Source: Chloroflexi bacterium 54-19 (GTDB taxonomy: Bacteria > Chloroflexota > Chloroflexia > Chloroheliales > Chloroheliaceae). From it: DNA of 64,000 nt. A program made the position numbers and the translations under genes. Below are positions 8,602 through 17,578 of the stretch, one piece after another. The stretch lies in the NCBI GenBank assembly GCA_001898225.1, contig MKTJ01000047.1, forward strand, positions 91,697-155,696. Direction: 5' to 3'. Position 1 is the first letter of the stretch. Every line of letters starts with the position of its first letter. The notes under the pieces were generated by a model, which saw nothing but the letters and a program-made list of their open reading frames with translations, had not been told where the DNA came from and searched no databases.

Positions 8602-9654
8602 TTAAGCTCCAATTAATTTGGAAATAGTCACCACTTTGAAGCCGCGTGAGGTCAAATTCTCCAGGATGACCGGGAGCGCGTCCCCGGAAGTGGCGTTGCC
8701 CAGGTGCATCAACACAATCTCGCCGTCCAATTGAGCGTCGGTCTGTTTGGTGATGCGGTCAATCAAAAACTGGGCGGTCTTGGGCTGGCCGACCGAGTCG
8801 AGGCTGTCAATGGTCCAGTAGACCGAGCGATAACCCATGCTGTTCACCAGGGCGGTTGTGTGGGCGTTACGGGCCCCGTAGGGAAAGCGCATAAAGGGTT
8901 TGGTGCTTTCGCCGGTATATTTTGAAAGCAGGGCATCGGTGCGGTTTAGCTCGTCCTTGATTTCCTCGTCGCTCAGGGTCGTAAAATCGGGATGGCTCCA
9001 GCTATGGTTGGCGACCTCCATGCCGCTTGAGACGATTTGTGAAACGTAGGAGGGGTTTTGCTGGGCCCAGGTGCCGGTCAGGAAGAAGGTCACCTTGATG
9101 CCGTACTTGTTCAGGGCGGCAATCATCTTCGGAAAGGCCACGGCATCGCCGCCCGCGTCCAGGGTAATCGCGACCTGTTTCTGGCCGGTCTTGCCGCGCA
9201 CAATCTCGCTGAGAGCCGGGTTAGACGGGGGCAGGGTCGCCGGGACTTTGGTTGGCGCTTTCGTTGGCGGAATGGCAGTCGGTTTCGGCACGGGTGTCTT
9301 GGTCGGGGCCGGTTTGGGTGTTGGGGTCGGCGCTGTCGTGGCGGTTGGTTCCGGTGTCGCGGTTGGCGCAGTGGTCGCCGTAGGGACGGGCGTCTGTGTC
9401 GGCGGGACTGGCGTATCGGTTGGCAGCGGGGTACTGGTGGCGATGACTGCGATAGTTGGGGTCGCGGTTGGGGCCAGGGTCGGGGCGGTCGTAGCGGTGG
9501 CGGTCGGTTCGGCGGGCAGACTTATACCCGGCACAATGCCGCTGCTGCTGGGACTGGCGGAAGATATACTGGCAACCGGGGTTGTGTCGCCACAGGCCGC
9601 TAGAACGATAACTAAAATAAAAGAAAATAAGACCAGGAGATGTAATTTTTTCAC
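8602..9654 (-). CDS. polysaccharide deacetylase (NodB domain) lipoprotein
   Basis: 350 aa. The signal peptide ends in a lipobox (VLAAC, Cys21), so the mature protein is lipid-anchored outside the cell. A Thr/Pro-rich linker (about 45-148) holds the NodB domain (about 155-350) away from the membrane. Motif 1 reads TLDAGGD (164-170) in place of TFDDGP, a variant seen in some family members; the metal-binding His pair NHSWSH (H217, H221) and RFPYGARN motif 3 are present, as is the C-terminal LMHLGN. A likely substrate is peptidoglycan or another N-acetylated glycan. The start is GTG with AGGAG about six bases upstream. Confidence 0.88.
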   Translation of the reverse strand: MKKLHLLVLFSFILVIVLAACGDTTPVASISSASPSSSGIVPGISLPAEPTATATTAPTLAPTATPTIAVIATSTPLPTDTPVPPTQTPVPTATTAPTATPEPTATTAPTPTPKPAPTKTPVPKPTAIPPTKAPTKVPATLPPSNPALSEIVRGKTGQKQVAITLDAGGDAVAFPKMIAALNKYGIKVTFFLTGTWAQQNPSYVSQIVSSGMEVANHSWSHPDFTTLSDEEIKDELNRTDALLSKYTGESTKPFMRFPYGARNAHTTALVNSMGYRSVYWTIDSLDSVGQPKTAQFLIDRITKQTDAQLDGEIVLMHLGNATSGDALPVILENLTSRGFKVVTISKLIGA

Positions 9655-9863
9655 GGGAACTCCTAAAGAACGGGTAATAATTCGCCGGGCGGATAAACTT
9701 CTATTTATTTAACGCCTGGAAGCTATGCCGGTTACGTCAGGGGCCCCGAAAAGAATTTTTATTAGTAGATTTATAAGTAATTAAAGGAAAGACGTTGGCG
9801 ATAAAGGAATGTGTAAGTATGTAAGTAAGTAAAAAGTTTAAGAAAGAGAAAAGCGAAGGTCAA

Positions 9864-9940
9864 TGGTGGGCGATACTGGGCTCGAACCAGTGACCTTACG
9901 GATGTGAACCGTACGCTCTAACCAACTGAGCTAATCGCCC
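9864..9940 (-). tRNA. tRNA-Val (anticodon CAC)
   Basis: Read on the minus strand, a 7-bp acceptor stem (GGGCGAT with ATCGCCC), D-arm, a 5-bp anticodon stem (TACGG/CCGTA) with loop TTCACAT, and T-arm (ACTGG-TTCGAGC-CCAGT) all form. The anticodon CAC reads GUG valine codons. The CCA end is encoded. Confidence 0.97.
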
Positions 9941-10131
9941 GCGACTCCTTCGCTGTTAATGGTGGGATTATAGCACGGCCTTGCCTCGGACGCAAGCCAT
10001 TTCTTAGCCTGGCGCCCGGCCGGTTTAGACAGACGCTACCGGATTAAATTGTGAGAGGGCCAATTACCGCAGCGATTTCCGACCACTAAAATGAAGAGCA
10101 AAAACTTCACCCCAGGCTAAATGCATGATAG

Positions 10132-10151
10132 TTATCCACAAAAAGTGGATA
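10132..10151. promoter_or_regulatory. consensus DnaA box in an inverted repeat upstream of dnaN
   Basis: TTATCCACA (10132-10140) is a perfect consensus DnaA box. TATCCAC (10133-10139) and GTGGATA (10145-10151) form an inverted repeat around five A residues. It is about 65 bp upstream of the dnaN -35 box, a fitting place for DnaA control. Confidence 0.6.
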
Positions 10152-10214
10152 GTCCTGTATAACTTTGAGGCATATCTTGAGCGTCTTAGCCTCACTTTTG
10201 AAGCTGACTTAACT

Positions 10215-10242
10215 TTGTCATGTTGAGGCTTTATGTTATAAT
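10215..10242 (+). promoter_or_regulatory. sigma-A-type promoter of dnaN
   Basis: TTGTCA (10215-10220), a 16-bp spacer, and TATAAT (10237-10242) preceded by TG at -15/-14 (extended -10). The predicted start near 10249 leaves about 158 bases of leader. Confidence 0.7.
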
Positions 10243-10406
10243 CCAAAATCACAGTACCATCGCTAGACCGGGAAGCATTAACCGGTCGCGGCCAATCCAC
10301 TATCGAAAATTAATCTAATGTATTTATTCATGCACGCCCGGTTGGGTCAATTGGGGTCGAACGGGACAAACAATAACTACAGGAACGAAAAAGGAGCGTA
10401 GCAGTC

Positions 10407-11570
10407 ATGAAAGTAAGTTGCCAGCAGGAACAACTTGCGAAAGGACTTTCTATTGTCGGGCGGGCAGTCTCGACCAAAACTACTTTGCCGGTGCTAAATA
10501 ATATCTTGCTTGCTACGGATAACGAAAACGGCGGGCGGTTGAAACTGGCGGCTACTAACCTTGAAATTTCGATTACGGTCTGGGTCCCGGCAACGGTCCA
10601 GGAGGAAGGCGATATAACCGTCCCGGCCCGCCTTCTGAGCGAGTTCGTGGGCAGCCTGGGGAGCCAGGGCAAGGATAGCACCATTCAGCTTACCCTCGAC
10701 CAGCCGACCCTGACCTTGCACGTCAAAGGCGGGCGCTACGAAGCCAATATCAAAGGTATTGCCTCCGAAGACTTCCCCAGCATCCAATCCCTGTCCAATT
10801 CCGCCAATAATATTTCCGTCGAGGCCGGTGTTCTCAAAGAAGCCATCAACCAGGTCGCCTTCGCCGCTTCTACCGATGAAACTCGCCCCGTCCTGACCGG
10901 CATTTTCGCCAACTTCTCAGGTAACAAAGTGGTCCTGGCCGCTGCCGATAGTTTCCGGCTGGCCGTCCGCACCGCTACCCTTGCCAGCGAGGTTGGCCAG
11001 GCTTTTACGGCTATCCTCCCCTCCCGCGCCATGACCGAACTCGCCCGCATCATTCCCGACGATGATAGTCTGGTCGAAATCAGCGTCAACGCCAACAAAA
11101 GCCAGGCCCTTTTCAAAACCGAAACGGTCCATTTCAGCAGCAGCCTGATTGAAGGCAACTTCCCCAACTACCAGCAAATCATTCCTAAGAACTACCAGAC
11201 CAGGGCCGTCCTCGAAACCAGTTCGCTCAGCCAGGCGGTTCGCACAGCCGGGATTTTCGCCAAAGATAGCGGCGGCAATATTGTCAAGCTCTCGATTCTT
11301 CCCGGCGAAGATGTGACGCCCGGCAGCCTGCTTCTGACCGCCAACGCCGCCGAAGTGGGCGACAACCGGAACGAAATTGACGCTTCCGTGGACGGCCAGA
11401 ACGCCCAGATTGCCTTCAACGCCAAGTATATGATTGACGTTTTGAACGTTATAACCACCGGTCAGGTCGCCCTCGAACTCCAATCGCCCAGCAATCCCGG
11501 TGTAGTCCGCCCGGTCGGTAAAGATGATTACGTGCACGTAATCATGCCGATGCACCTGGCCCCTCGTTAG
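10407..11570 (+). CDS. dnaN: DNA polymerase III beta subunit (sliding clamp)
   Basis: 387 aa. The ring-shaped clamp tethers replicative polymerase and other partners to DNA. The N-terminal MKVSCQQEQLAKGLSIVGRA and the internal TLPVLNNILL, EGNFPNYQQIIP and C-terminal VIMPMHL segments mark the three clamp domains and the hydrophobic binding pocket. Length fits the family (about 370-390). The ATG follows AAGGAG. It has its own promoter and a strong terminator; ligA follows on the same strand, and a DnaA-box cluster lies about 4 kb downstream. dnaA itself is not in the window. Confidence 0.97.
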   Translation: MKVSCQQEQLAKGLSIVGRAVSTKTTLPVLNNILLATDNENGGRLKLAATNLEISITVWVPATVQEEGDITVPARLLSEFVGSLGSQGKDSTIQLTLDQPTLTLHVKGGRYEANIKGIASEDFPSIQSLSNSANNISVEAGVLKEAINQVAFAASTDETRPVLTGIFANFSGNKVVLAAADSFRLAVRTATLASEVGQAFTAILPSRAMTELARIIPDDDSLVEISVNANKSQALFKTETVHFSSSLIEGNFPNYQQIIPKNYQTRAVLETSSLSQAVRTAGIFAKDSGGNIVKLSILPGEDVTPGSLLLTANAAEVGDNRNEIDASVDGQNAQIAFNAKYMIDVLNVITTGQVALELQSPSNPGVVRPVGKDDYVHVIMPMHLAPR

Positions 11571-11590
11571 AATTTAACTCAAAATTACCA

Positions 11591-11626
11591 GCCGCGCCAG
11601 GAAATTTCAGGCGCGGCGGTTTTTTC
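11591..11626 (+). terminator. rho-independent terminator of dnaN
   Basis: GCCGCGCC (11591-11598) pairs with GGCGCGGC (11610-11617), followed by GG and six T residues, 20 bases after the dnaN stop. Confidence 0.9.
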
Positions 11627-11865
11627 TAAGCCAGCCCTGAATTTCTATGACAAAGACAAAAGCTCCTGCAATAGCACGATTTTGGGTTGACCAATTTGAA
11701 GCCCTTTTCTGGGCTTCGCTTGGGATAATAAGCCCACCAATTAAAAGTTTTCTGGATATATATGATGAACTGAAGAAAAAAGTTGTTGACAGGAAGAAAA
11801 GCCGGTCGGTTTGAAGTCCTGCCGGAATAATCAGAATCAAAATAAGCCAGGAAACCAGGAAGATT

Positions 11866-14025
11866 ATGCCTAAAAAAGAAAAACCGGAAGCCGCCCAGGC
11901 CAGCATGAATATGGAAGACACCGGCAGCGTCGGTGAGATAGCGGAAACGCCTACTAACCCGCAGCCTATCCCGGAAAATATCACCGAGGACCAGGCCAAC
12001 CAGCGGATTTTGGACCTGCGCCACCAGATTGAATATCACAACTACCGCTATTACATCCTCGACGACCCCGAAGTCACCGACGCCGAGTTTGACGCCCTGT
12101 TCCGCGAACTAAAGGCCCTCGAAACGAGGTTCCCCGAACTCATTACGCCCGAATCACCCACCCAGCGGGTTTCGGTCGGTGGGGTGGTTTCGGAATTTCC
12201 CAAGGTCGTCCACGAAGTGCCGATGCTGAGCCTTTCGAACGTCTTTAGCCCGGAAGGTCTGGGCGAATGGAACGAACGTGCCCTCAAATATCTCGACAAA
12301 CGCTTCGATTTTGAATATACGGTTGAGCCGAAAATTGACGGTCTCTCGGTTTCCTTGCTCTACGAAAACGGCGTTCTGGTGCGGGGCGCGACCCGTGGCG
12401 ACGGTATCACGGGCGACGATATTACCCCCAACCTCAAGACGATAAAATCTATTCCCTGGAACCTGAAATACCGGGATGGCTCGGATGATCCCATCCCGAC
12501 CCGCCTGGAAGTGCGCGGTGAAGTTTACATGCCGATTTCGTCTTTCGAGAAGCTCAACAAAGAACTGGCCGAAAAAGGCGAGAAGCTTTTTGCCAACCCG
12601 CGCAACTCTGCCGCCGGGAGTTTGCGCCAGAAAGATGCCTCGATTACGGCCAAACGCCCGCTCAACGTCTTTATCTACACCCTGGCCCAGATGGATGGCG
12701 GCCCGGACCTCAAGACCCAGTGGGAAGCCCTTAAATTCTTTGAACGGCTCGGCTTCCGGGTTGCGCCCGACATCAAGCTGTGCCAGGATTTGCAAACGGT
12801 TTCGAACGCCGTCCAGAACTGGATTGACCGCCGGGATAAACTCGATTTCGAGATTGACGGCTCGGTTATCAAGATAAACGATTTCGCTACCGAGGACCGG
12901 CTTGGTTTCGTGGGGCGCGACCCCCGCTGGGCCACCGCTTACAAGTTCCCGGCCCGCGAAGCCGTGACCCGCCTCCTTGGAATTACCTGGACGGTCCGGC
13001 GTACCGGTACGATTAACCCGCTGGCGGTCCTGGAACCGGTAAGCATCGGCGGCACCACCGTCAAGAGCGCGACTCTTTTCAATATAGATATGATTGAACG
13101 GCTTGGCCTTCGCATCAACGACCCTTTGCTGGTCAAGCGGGCCGGTGATGTGATTCCGAACGTAGTCAAGGTCATGGACGAGCGGCGGACCGGCGAGGAA
13201 ACGCCGATTGAGTTGCCCGCCACCTGCCCCAGTTGTGGCGCGCCGACCACCCGCCGCCCCGACGAGGATGGCACGAACGACCCGAAACTGTATTGCACCA
13301 ACGACCCCTATCACTGTCCCTTCCAGATGAAGGATTGGATTTTCTTTTTCTCGGCGGTGCGGGGCGTGGACGGCATGGGTGAGCGTATCGCCCACCGCTT
13401 CTATGATGAAGGTTTCCTCAAAGATTACGGCGACCTTTATTATCTTGACCGGGAAAAGTTGCTGGCTTTGGACCGTTTCGGCGAGAAAAGCACCGATAAG
13501 TTGCTCAAGCAGATTGAGGATAGCAAACAAAAGCCGCTCGACAACCTCCTGATGGCCCTGGGTATTCCGCACGTGGGAGTGAAGTCGGCGGAAATGCTGG
13601 CTAACCACTTTCACAGCCTGGCGAACCTGGAAGCCGCTGACGTGGAAGCGATTGCCTCGATCAAGGGAATGGGCCGGGTCGCCGCCCAGAGCATCGTGGA
13701 ATTCTTCCAGAATGAGAACAACCAGGCCGTCCTCAAGAAAGTCAAAGAGGCGGGAGTGCGCACCGAAGACCCCATCGAGGAAGACGGCGGGCCGAAGCCC
13801 CTGGCGGGTAAGACTTTTGTTTTGACGGGAAATTTGGTAAACTACGGTCGTAAGCAAGCCGAAGAATTGCTCAAGCGGCGCGGCGCTACGATTGGTAGCA
13901 GTGTCTCGAAAAATACCGATTATGTGATTGCCGGTGCGGAAGCCGGTAGCAAACTCACCAAGGCCCAGCAGTTAGGCATTAATATATTGGATGAGGATGC
14001 TTTCACGCGGTTATTACAAGATTAG
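11866..14025 (+). CDS. ligA: NAD-dependent DNA ligase
   Basis: 719 aa, slightly longer than usual because of a polar N-terminal extension of about 38 residues. It seals nicks during replication and repair using NAD. In order: the Ia domain (HNYRYYILDDPEVTDAEFD), the adenylation domain with K156-I-D-G and RGDG, the OB fold, a four-Cys zinc finger (CPSCG, then YCTN and HCP), helix-hairpin-helix repeats, and a C-terminal BRCT domain (LAGKTFVLTGNL onward). The start is ATG with AGGAAG close by; internal Met14 or Met16 is possible because the extension is not conserved. It lies between dnaN and a small coupled ORF. Confidence 0.96.
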   Translation: MPKKEKPEAAQASMNMEDTGSVGEIAETPTNPQPIPENITEDQANQRILDLRHQIEYHNYRYYILDDPEVTDAEFDALFRELKALETRFPELITPESPTQRVSVGGVVSEFPKVVHEVPMLSLSNVFSPEGLGEWNERALKYLDKRFDFEYTVEPKIDGLSVSLLYENGVLVRGATRGDGITGDDITPNLKTIKSIPWNLKYRDGSDDPIPTRLEVRGEVYMPISSFEKLNKELAEKGEKLFANPRNSAAGSLRQKDASITAKRPLNVFIYTLAQMDGGPDLKTQWEALKFFERLGFRVAPDIKLCQDLQTVSNAVQNWIDRRDKLDFEIDGSVIKINDFATEDRLGFVGRDPRWATAYKFPAREAVTRLLGITWTVRRTGTINPLAVLEPVSIGGTTVKSATLFNIDMIERLGLRINDPLLVKRAGDVIPNVVKVMDERRTGEETPIELPATCPSCGAPTTRRPDEDGTNDPKLYCTNDPYHCPFQMKDWIFFFSAVRGVDGMGERIAHRFYDEGFLKDYGDLYYLDREKLLALDRFGEKSTDKLLKQIEDSKQKPLDNLLMALGIPHVGVKSAEMLANHFHSLANLEAADVEAIASIKGMGRVAAQSIVEFFQNENNQAVLKKVKEAGVRTEDPIEEDGGPKPLAGKTFVLTGNLVNYGRKQAEELLKRRGATIGSSVSKNTDYVIAGAEAGSKLTKAQQLGINILDEDAFTRLLQD

Positions 14026-14039
14026 CAGGTGTAGGAACA

Positions 14040-14273
14040 ATGCCATTTACGGAACCAAAAAGAACCGACGACTCGACCGACAAAGTCCGCAAGATTGCCC
14101 GCCTGGCGACCCTCTTGTTGGAATTGCGAACCGAGTACGAGCGGCGACCCCGGAACGATTTGCTGGTCCAGATAAAAGAGCGGGCCGCCGAACTTAACGA
14201 ACTGGCGGATAGCCTCCCGGTGACGGTCCCCCACAATAACCAACCTCCCGCTTTGCCGAACACGCTTGGCTAA
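14040..14273 (+). CDS. small hypothetical protein, 77 aa, helical
   Basis: Not recognised. A charged, helix-prone stretch with regular Leu spacing (KIARLATLLLELRTEYERRPRN, continuing to about residue 59) could form a coiled coil; the tail is Pro/Asn-rich. It starts 14 bases after the ligA stop with AGGA just upstream and is followed by a terminator about 210 bases later, so it probably shares the ligA transcript. Frames on the other strand overlap it, but the same-strand position after ligA makes this one the likelier gene. Confidence 0.55.
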   Translation: MPFTEPKRTDDSTDKVRKIARLATLLLELRTEYERRPRNDLLVQIKERAAELNELADSLPVTVPHNNQPPALPNTLG

Positions 14274-14483
14274 ATTTCCTTAATCCGGCCCGGCCTCAAA
14301 ACTTCTTGCCCGGTTTGAGTTAATAAATTTTAAGTCAACCGGGCTACCTTAATCTTTTGCCCTTTCTCCCACCAACTTTATATTTTATCCTCCCGGTTGT
14401 TTGTCCTACCCAGCCCTCCTTTCTTTGATTCCCAGGATAATTGCACAAGTTTTTTAATTAGCGTGAGTCAAGTCACATTTTAG

Positions 14484-14512
14484 AAATTACAGGGGAAACC
14501 CTGTAATTTTTT
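14484..14512 (+). terminator. rho-independent terminator after ligA and the small ORF
   Basis: An 11-bp stem (AAATTACAGGG at 14484-14494 with CCCTGTAATTT at 14499-14509) with a GAAA tetraloop and a following T-run. The rest of the 14274-14624 gap shows nothing else. The TTACAGG/CCTGTAA core resembles the inverted repeat at 8433-8460. Confidence 0.85.
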
Positions 14513-14624
14513 ATAAAAATCCTGCGTTCCTACAAACAAATACATCCGGTGGTCAGGTAAACGCCACCCACGCGACAGGTTGAATTAAATAGAAAAAATA
14601 AAAGTTTGTTTTAAGGAGCGTTTG

Positions 14625-15671
14625 ATGATTTCTAAAAGCTGGCAGTCGTTGCGTTCGAGCAGCAGGCGGCGCTGGGGCCTGGCCCTTCTGGCCCTCGTTT
14701 TAATCGTGGTCGTTTCAATGGTTATCGGCATTATCGTCAATGCTACCCGGTCCGGGCAGAGCTATACTTATAGTGAAAACGCCTCCACGACGGGCGGTTA
14801 CGCGGTCCCTCCGCAGGCTTCGGGTGCCAGCAACGTCCCGGCACCCACTTCGAGTGCGAGTGGTTCGAAAAATAGCGCGGCTCCTTCTTCCGGTGGTACT
14901 ACAGCGGCCAGCAGCGTCGGGAGCCAGAGCACGGCTGACCAATCCCTCCCTCCCGACCGCCTGATTATCCGCAACGCTACGGTGGCCCTGACGGCGGACG
15001 ATGTTGAAAAGACCCTGATGGATGTCCGGGCCCTCGCGACCGAAAAGAGCGGGGTGGTCTTCCAGTCTAATTCCACCGTCCGCGCCGACAAGACCTACGC
15101 TACCCTGACTATCCAGGTTCCCGCCGCCGCCTTTGATGAGACCATGAACCGGTTGCGCAAGCTGACCGGCGTAAAAGTCACCAGCGAGGATACCACCAGC
15201 CAGGATGTGACCGAAGAATATGTCGATATTCAGGCCCAGTTGAAAAATCTTCAGGCCACCGAAACCGAACTGGTTCGTCTGCTGAACAAAGCCCAGACGG
15301 TAGATGAAATCCTTTCGGTCCAGACCCAGCTCACGAACATTCGCGGGCAGATTGACCAGCGCCAGGGCCGGATTAACTATCTCGAAAAGCGGACGGCCAT
15401 GTCGAGCATTACGGTGAACATTTCACCGGTCCTGCCTGCCAGCGTCCGTACGACCGCAACCGGCGACTGGAATCCCCTGGCTGTGCTGGAAGACGCCTGG
15501 GCCGGTTCGCTTAAAGGTTTGCAGGGATTAGCTTCGGTGGTTATAACCCTGGGTGTCTGGTTGGTCTGGCTTGGCCCGTTGGCCCTGGTGGTCTACTTCA
15601 TTATCCGCCGGTTTTTCCGCGCCAAACCTTCCCGGCCCGCGCCCACTCCTACCGGCGATACGACCGCCTGA
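14625..15671 (+). CDS. DUF4349 domain membrane protein
   Basis: 348 aa. A membrane helix near the N-terminus (about 18-40) precedes a Ser/Ala/Gly-rich linker and the DUF4349 domain (about 105-270), recognisable from RLIIRNATVALTADDVEKT, the conserved TLTIQVPAAAFDETMNRL and EYVDIQAQLKNLQATE, then a coiled-coil segment. A second membrane helix lies near 295-325. Function of the family is not established; the fold places the domain outside the membrane between two helices. I chose ATG at 14625 (AAGGAG six bases upstream) over the TTG one codon earlier. Downstream is the candidate oriC. Confidence 0.85.
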   Translation: MISKSWQSLRSSSRRRWGLALLALVLIVVVSMVIGIIVNATRSGQSYTYSENASTTGGYAVPPQASGASNVPAPTSSASGSKNSAAPSSGGTTAASSVGSQSTADQSLPPDRLIIRNATVALTADDVEKTLMDVRALATEKSGVVFQSNSTVRADKTYATLTIQVPAAAFDETMNRLRKLTGVKVTSEDTTSQDVTEEYVDIQAQLKNLQATETELVRLLNKAQTVDEILSVQTQLTNIRGQIDQRQGRINYLEKRTAMSSITVNISPVLPASVRTTATGDWNPLAVLEDAWAGSLKGLQGLASVVITLGVWLVWLGPLALVVYFIIRRFFRAKPSRPAPTPTGDTTA

Positions 15672-15988
15672 TTTTTGACACTTATAATTTTAATAGGTCC
15701 TACAAACGGCGGTTGTGGAAAACTTCCGCCGTAATATTTTTTAAAGTGGAAAACTTTAGCCTCCAGGTAATCATACAACACCAAATTTCTAATTTGGACT
15801 GGGAATCCGGGGGTTTTATACACATGGTTTTCCCGGCTTTATCCACAGTTGTCCACACTTATCCACAAATTATTCATGCTTTTCCACACAAATTTTTACC
15901 TTCATGTGGATTTCGACCGGCCAATTTATTTCCAAACTAGAACAAAAAAGTTGACGAAATCCGCTCAAAGTGTTACAGTTCATAGGCC
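15672..15988. other. candidate replication origin (oriC): DnaA-box cluster
   Basis: This 317-bp AT-rich gap holds at least six matches to the DnaA box: TGTGGAAAA (15714-15722), AGTGGAAAA (15745-15753, one base off), TTATACACA (15816-15824), TTATCCACA (15839-15847), TTGTCCACA (15849-15857), TTATCCACA (15859-15867) and TTTTCCACA (15880-15888), plus a weaker TGTGGATTT (15905-15913). Three start exactly 10 bp apart, so they lie on one helix face. AT-rich stretches follow. dnaN is about 4 kb away. A GAATC site (15803-15807) fits the CcrM-like methylase of this window. No unwinding assay or skew was available. Confidence 0.65.
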
Positions 15989-17326
15989 ATGAAACTTCTA
16001 CACGTGTCCGATATACATTTTGGAATCGAAAATTACTCGCGGATTGACCCGGTTACCGGCCTGCCCACCCGCCTGCAAGATTTCGTTGCGGCCTTCGACC
16101 GGGCGATTGACCGGGGCCTGGAAGCGGGGGTAGACGCCGTCCTTTTTACCGGCGACGCCTATAAAAACCGCGACCCCAACCCGACCGTCCAGCGCGAGTT
16201 TGCCAAACGCATCATGCGGTTGGTCCACCATAAGGTGCCGGTATTTTTGTTGACGGGCAACCACGACCTCCCCAACATGTCCACGCGGGCCCACTCTATC
16301 GAGATTTTCGAGACCCTGGCGGTGCCGGGCGTGTACGTGGCGCGGGGCATCGAGCTTTTCAAGATTCCGACCAAATCGGGCCTGTTGCAGATAGTTTCGC
16401 TCCCCTGGCTGACCCGCCAGAACCTGATTACCAGGGAGGAATACCGGGGCCGGAGCCTGGAAGAACTCAACCAGTTGCTCCTGGAAAAAATGGAGAACCT
16501 GCTCAAGCAGCAGCTTAAACAGCTAGACCCGCAATACCCGGCGGTCCTGGCGGTCCATGCCTCGATTGTGGGTGCGACCTACGGCAGCGAACGCTCGATT
16601 ATGTTGGGGCAAGACCTGGCTCTGCAAAAAAGTATTTTAGGCGCGGAGAATTTTGACTATATCGCGGTCGGACATATCCACAAGCACCAGGATTTGCGCG
16701 CCGGGGATACCTCGATTGTCTATCCCGGCAGCCTGGAACGGATTGATTTTGGCGAGGAAAACGACCCCAAAGGGTTTATCCTGGTCGAGATTGATGACCC
16801 CGGTGGTGGCCGCATCACCCGCCTGACCAACTGGCATTTTATCGAAGACCCGTTGGTCCGGCCTTTCCGCACTCTCGATTTGAATATCGAGGATATTGAC
16901 GAGGACAGCCTCTTAAACCCGACCTCGGCGGCGGTCCAGGCCATCCAGCGCGAGGCGGCCCGCTTAAAAGGGCCGGGCCTCCAAAACGCGATTGTCCGGG
17001 TCCGCTTGAAGTTGCGGCCCGACCAACTGGCCGGGTTGCGCGAGGACGAACTGCGCCGCACCCTCAACGAGTACGATATTTATCACCTGGCCGGGGTCGA
17101 GCGGAAAGTAGACCGGCCCCGGCGCGTCCGGTTGGGTGGAGCCTCGGTGGAGGGGTTATCGCCTTTGCAATTGCTGGAAAAATATCTCGAAACCAAAAAT
17201 GTCCGGCCCGACCGGGTCGAACTTTTGCTCAAACATGCCCACACCCTCATTCACGGGGCTGTCCCGGAAAACCCCGTGCCCGAAGCGCCTACAAAGGTCG
17301 AAAGCACCCTGATTCCGGTGGAGTAA
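15989..17326 (+). CDS. sbcD: SbcD/Mre11-type metallophosphoesterase nuclease
   Basis: 445 aa. This family trims DNA ends and hairpins, normally with the SbcC ATPase, which is not next to it here. The five metal motifs are visible: D8-I-H10, GDAYKN in place of GDLFD, GNHD, H in AVHASIVGA, and GHIHKHQ. The C-terminal part is the capping domain. The ATG lacks a strong Shine-Dalgarno. A terminator follows. The GD motif reads FTGDAYKNRDP, an unusual tail, but the ligand Asp is kept. The sbcD label is by motif; a standalone DNA-repair exonuclease of the same fold is the alternative. Confidence 0.87.
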   Translation: MKLLHVSDIHFGIENYSRIDPVTGLPTRLQDFVAAFDRAIDRGLEAGVDAVLFTGDAYKNRDPNPTVQREFAKRIMRLVHHKVPVFLLTGNHDLPNMSTRAHSIEIFETLAVPGVYVARGIELFKIPTKSGLLQIVSLPWLTRQNLITREEYRGRSLEELNQLLLEKMENLLKQQLKQLDPQYPAVLAVHASIVGATYGSERSIMLGQDLALQKSILGAENFDYIAVGHIHKHQDLRAGDTSIVYPGSLERIDFGEENDPKGFILVEIDDPGGGRITRLTNWHFIEDPLVRPFRTLDLNIEDIDEDSLLNPTSAAVQAIQREAARLKGPGLQNAIVRVRLKLRPDQLAGLREDELRRTLNEYDIYHLAGVERKVDRPRRVRLGGASVEGLSPLQLLEKYLETKNVRPDRVELLLKHAHTLIHGAVPENPVPEAPTKVESTLIPVE

Positions 17327-17352
17327 ATTTTCCAGGTTATAAAGTGAAGCTG

Positions 17353-17385
17353 AAGGGAACCCTTAATCAGTGGTTCCTTTTTACA
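17353..17385 (+). terminator. terminator after the SbcD-like gene
   Basis: AAGGGAACC pairs with GGTTCCTTT (nine pairs, one wobble) around a 10-base loop, followed by T residues, about 27 bases after the stop. Confidence 0.7.
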
Positions 17386-17487
17386 TTTTTAATAAATACC
17401 ACACAAGGCTATATAAAATTCCATTTGACTCTTACTTTTGGATTTAATTTTATTTAATGTGGCGGGCCGGGGTGAGCAGAGGTACTA

Positions 17488-17516
17488 TTGATATTTCAGA
17501 CCTCCTGTTTTATAAT
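17488..17516 (+). promoter_or_regulatory. strong sigma-A-type promoter of the TPR protein gene
   Basis: TTGATA (17488-17493), 17-bp spacer, TATAAT (17511-17516). The start of transcription would be near 17523, about 56 bases before the ATG. Confidence 0.75.
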
Positions 17517-17578
17517 GACCCTGTTATTACGTATTATGTAAATAATTACACCTCCAAGATACAGCTTCAGGACAAATA

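Larger units (their letters stand above)
9941..10406. other. 466-bp region upstream of dnaN: promoter, DnaA-box hairpin and leader
   Basis: No gene is seen. It holds the DnaA-box inverted repeat at 10132-10151 and the dnaN promoter at 10215-10242, leaving a leader of about 158 bases. It also separates the minus-strand block to the left from the plus-strand block to the right. Confidence 0.6.

Noticed and set aside
12154..13857. 567-codon open frame antisense to ligA
   Set aside because: It mirrors the ligA coding sequence through GC-biased codon use, has no ribosome site and no recognisable domain.
14003..14263. 86-codon minus-strand frame over the small ORF after ligA
   Set aside because: Opposite to the ligA transcript, with no ribosome site; the plus-strand frame is better placed.
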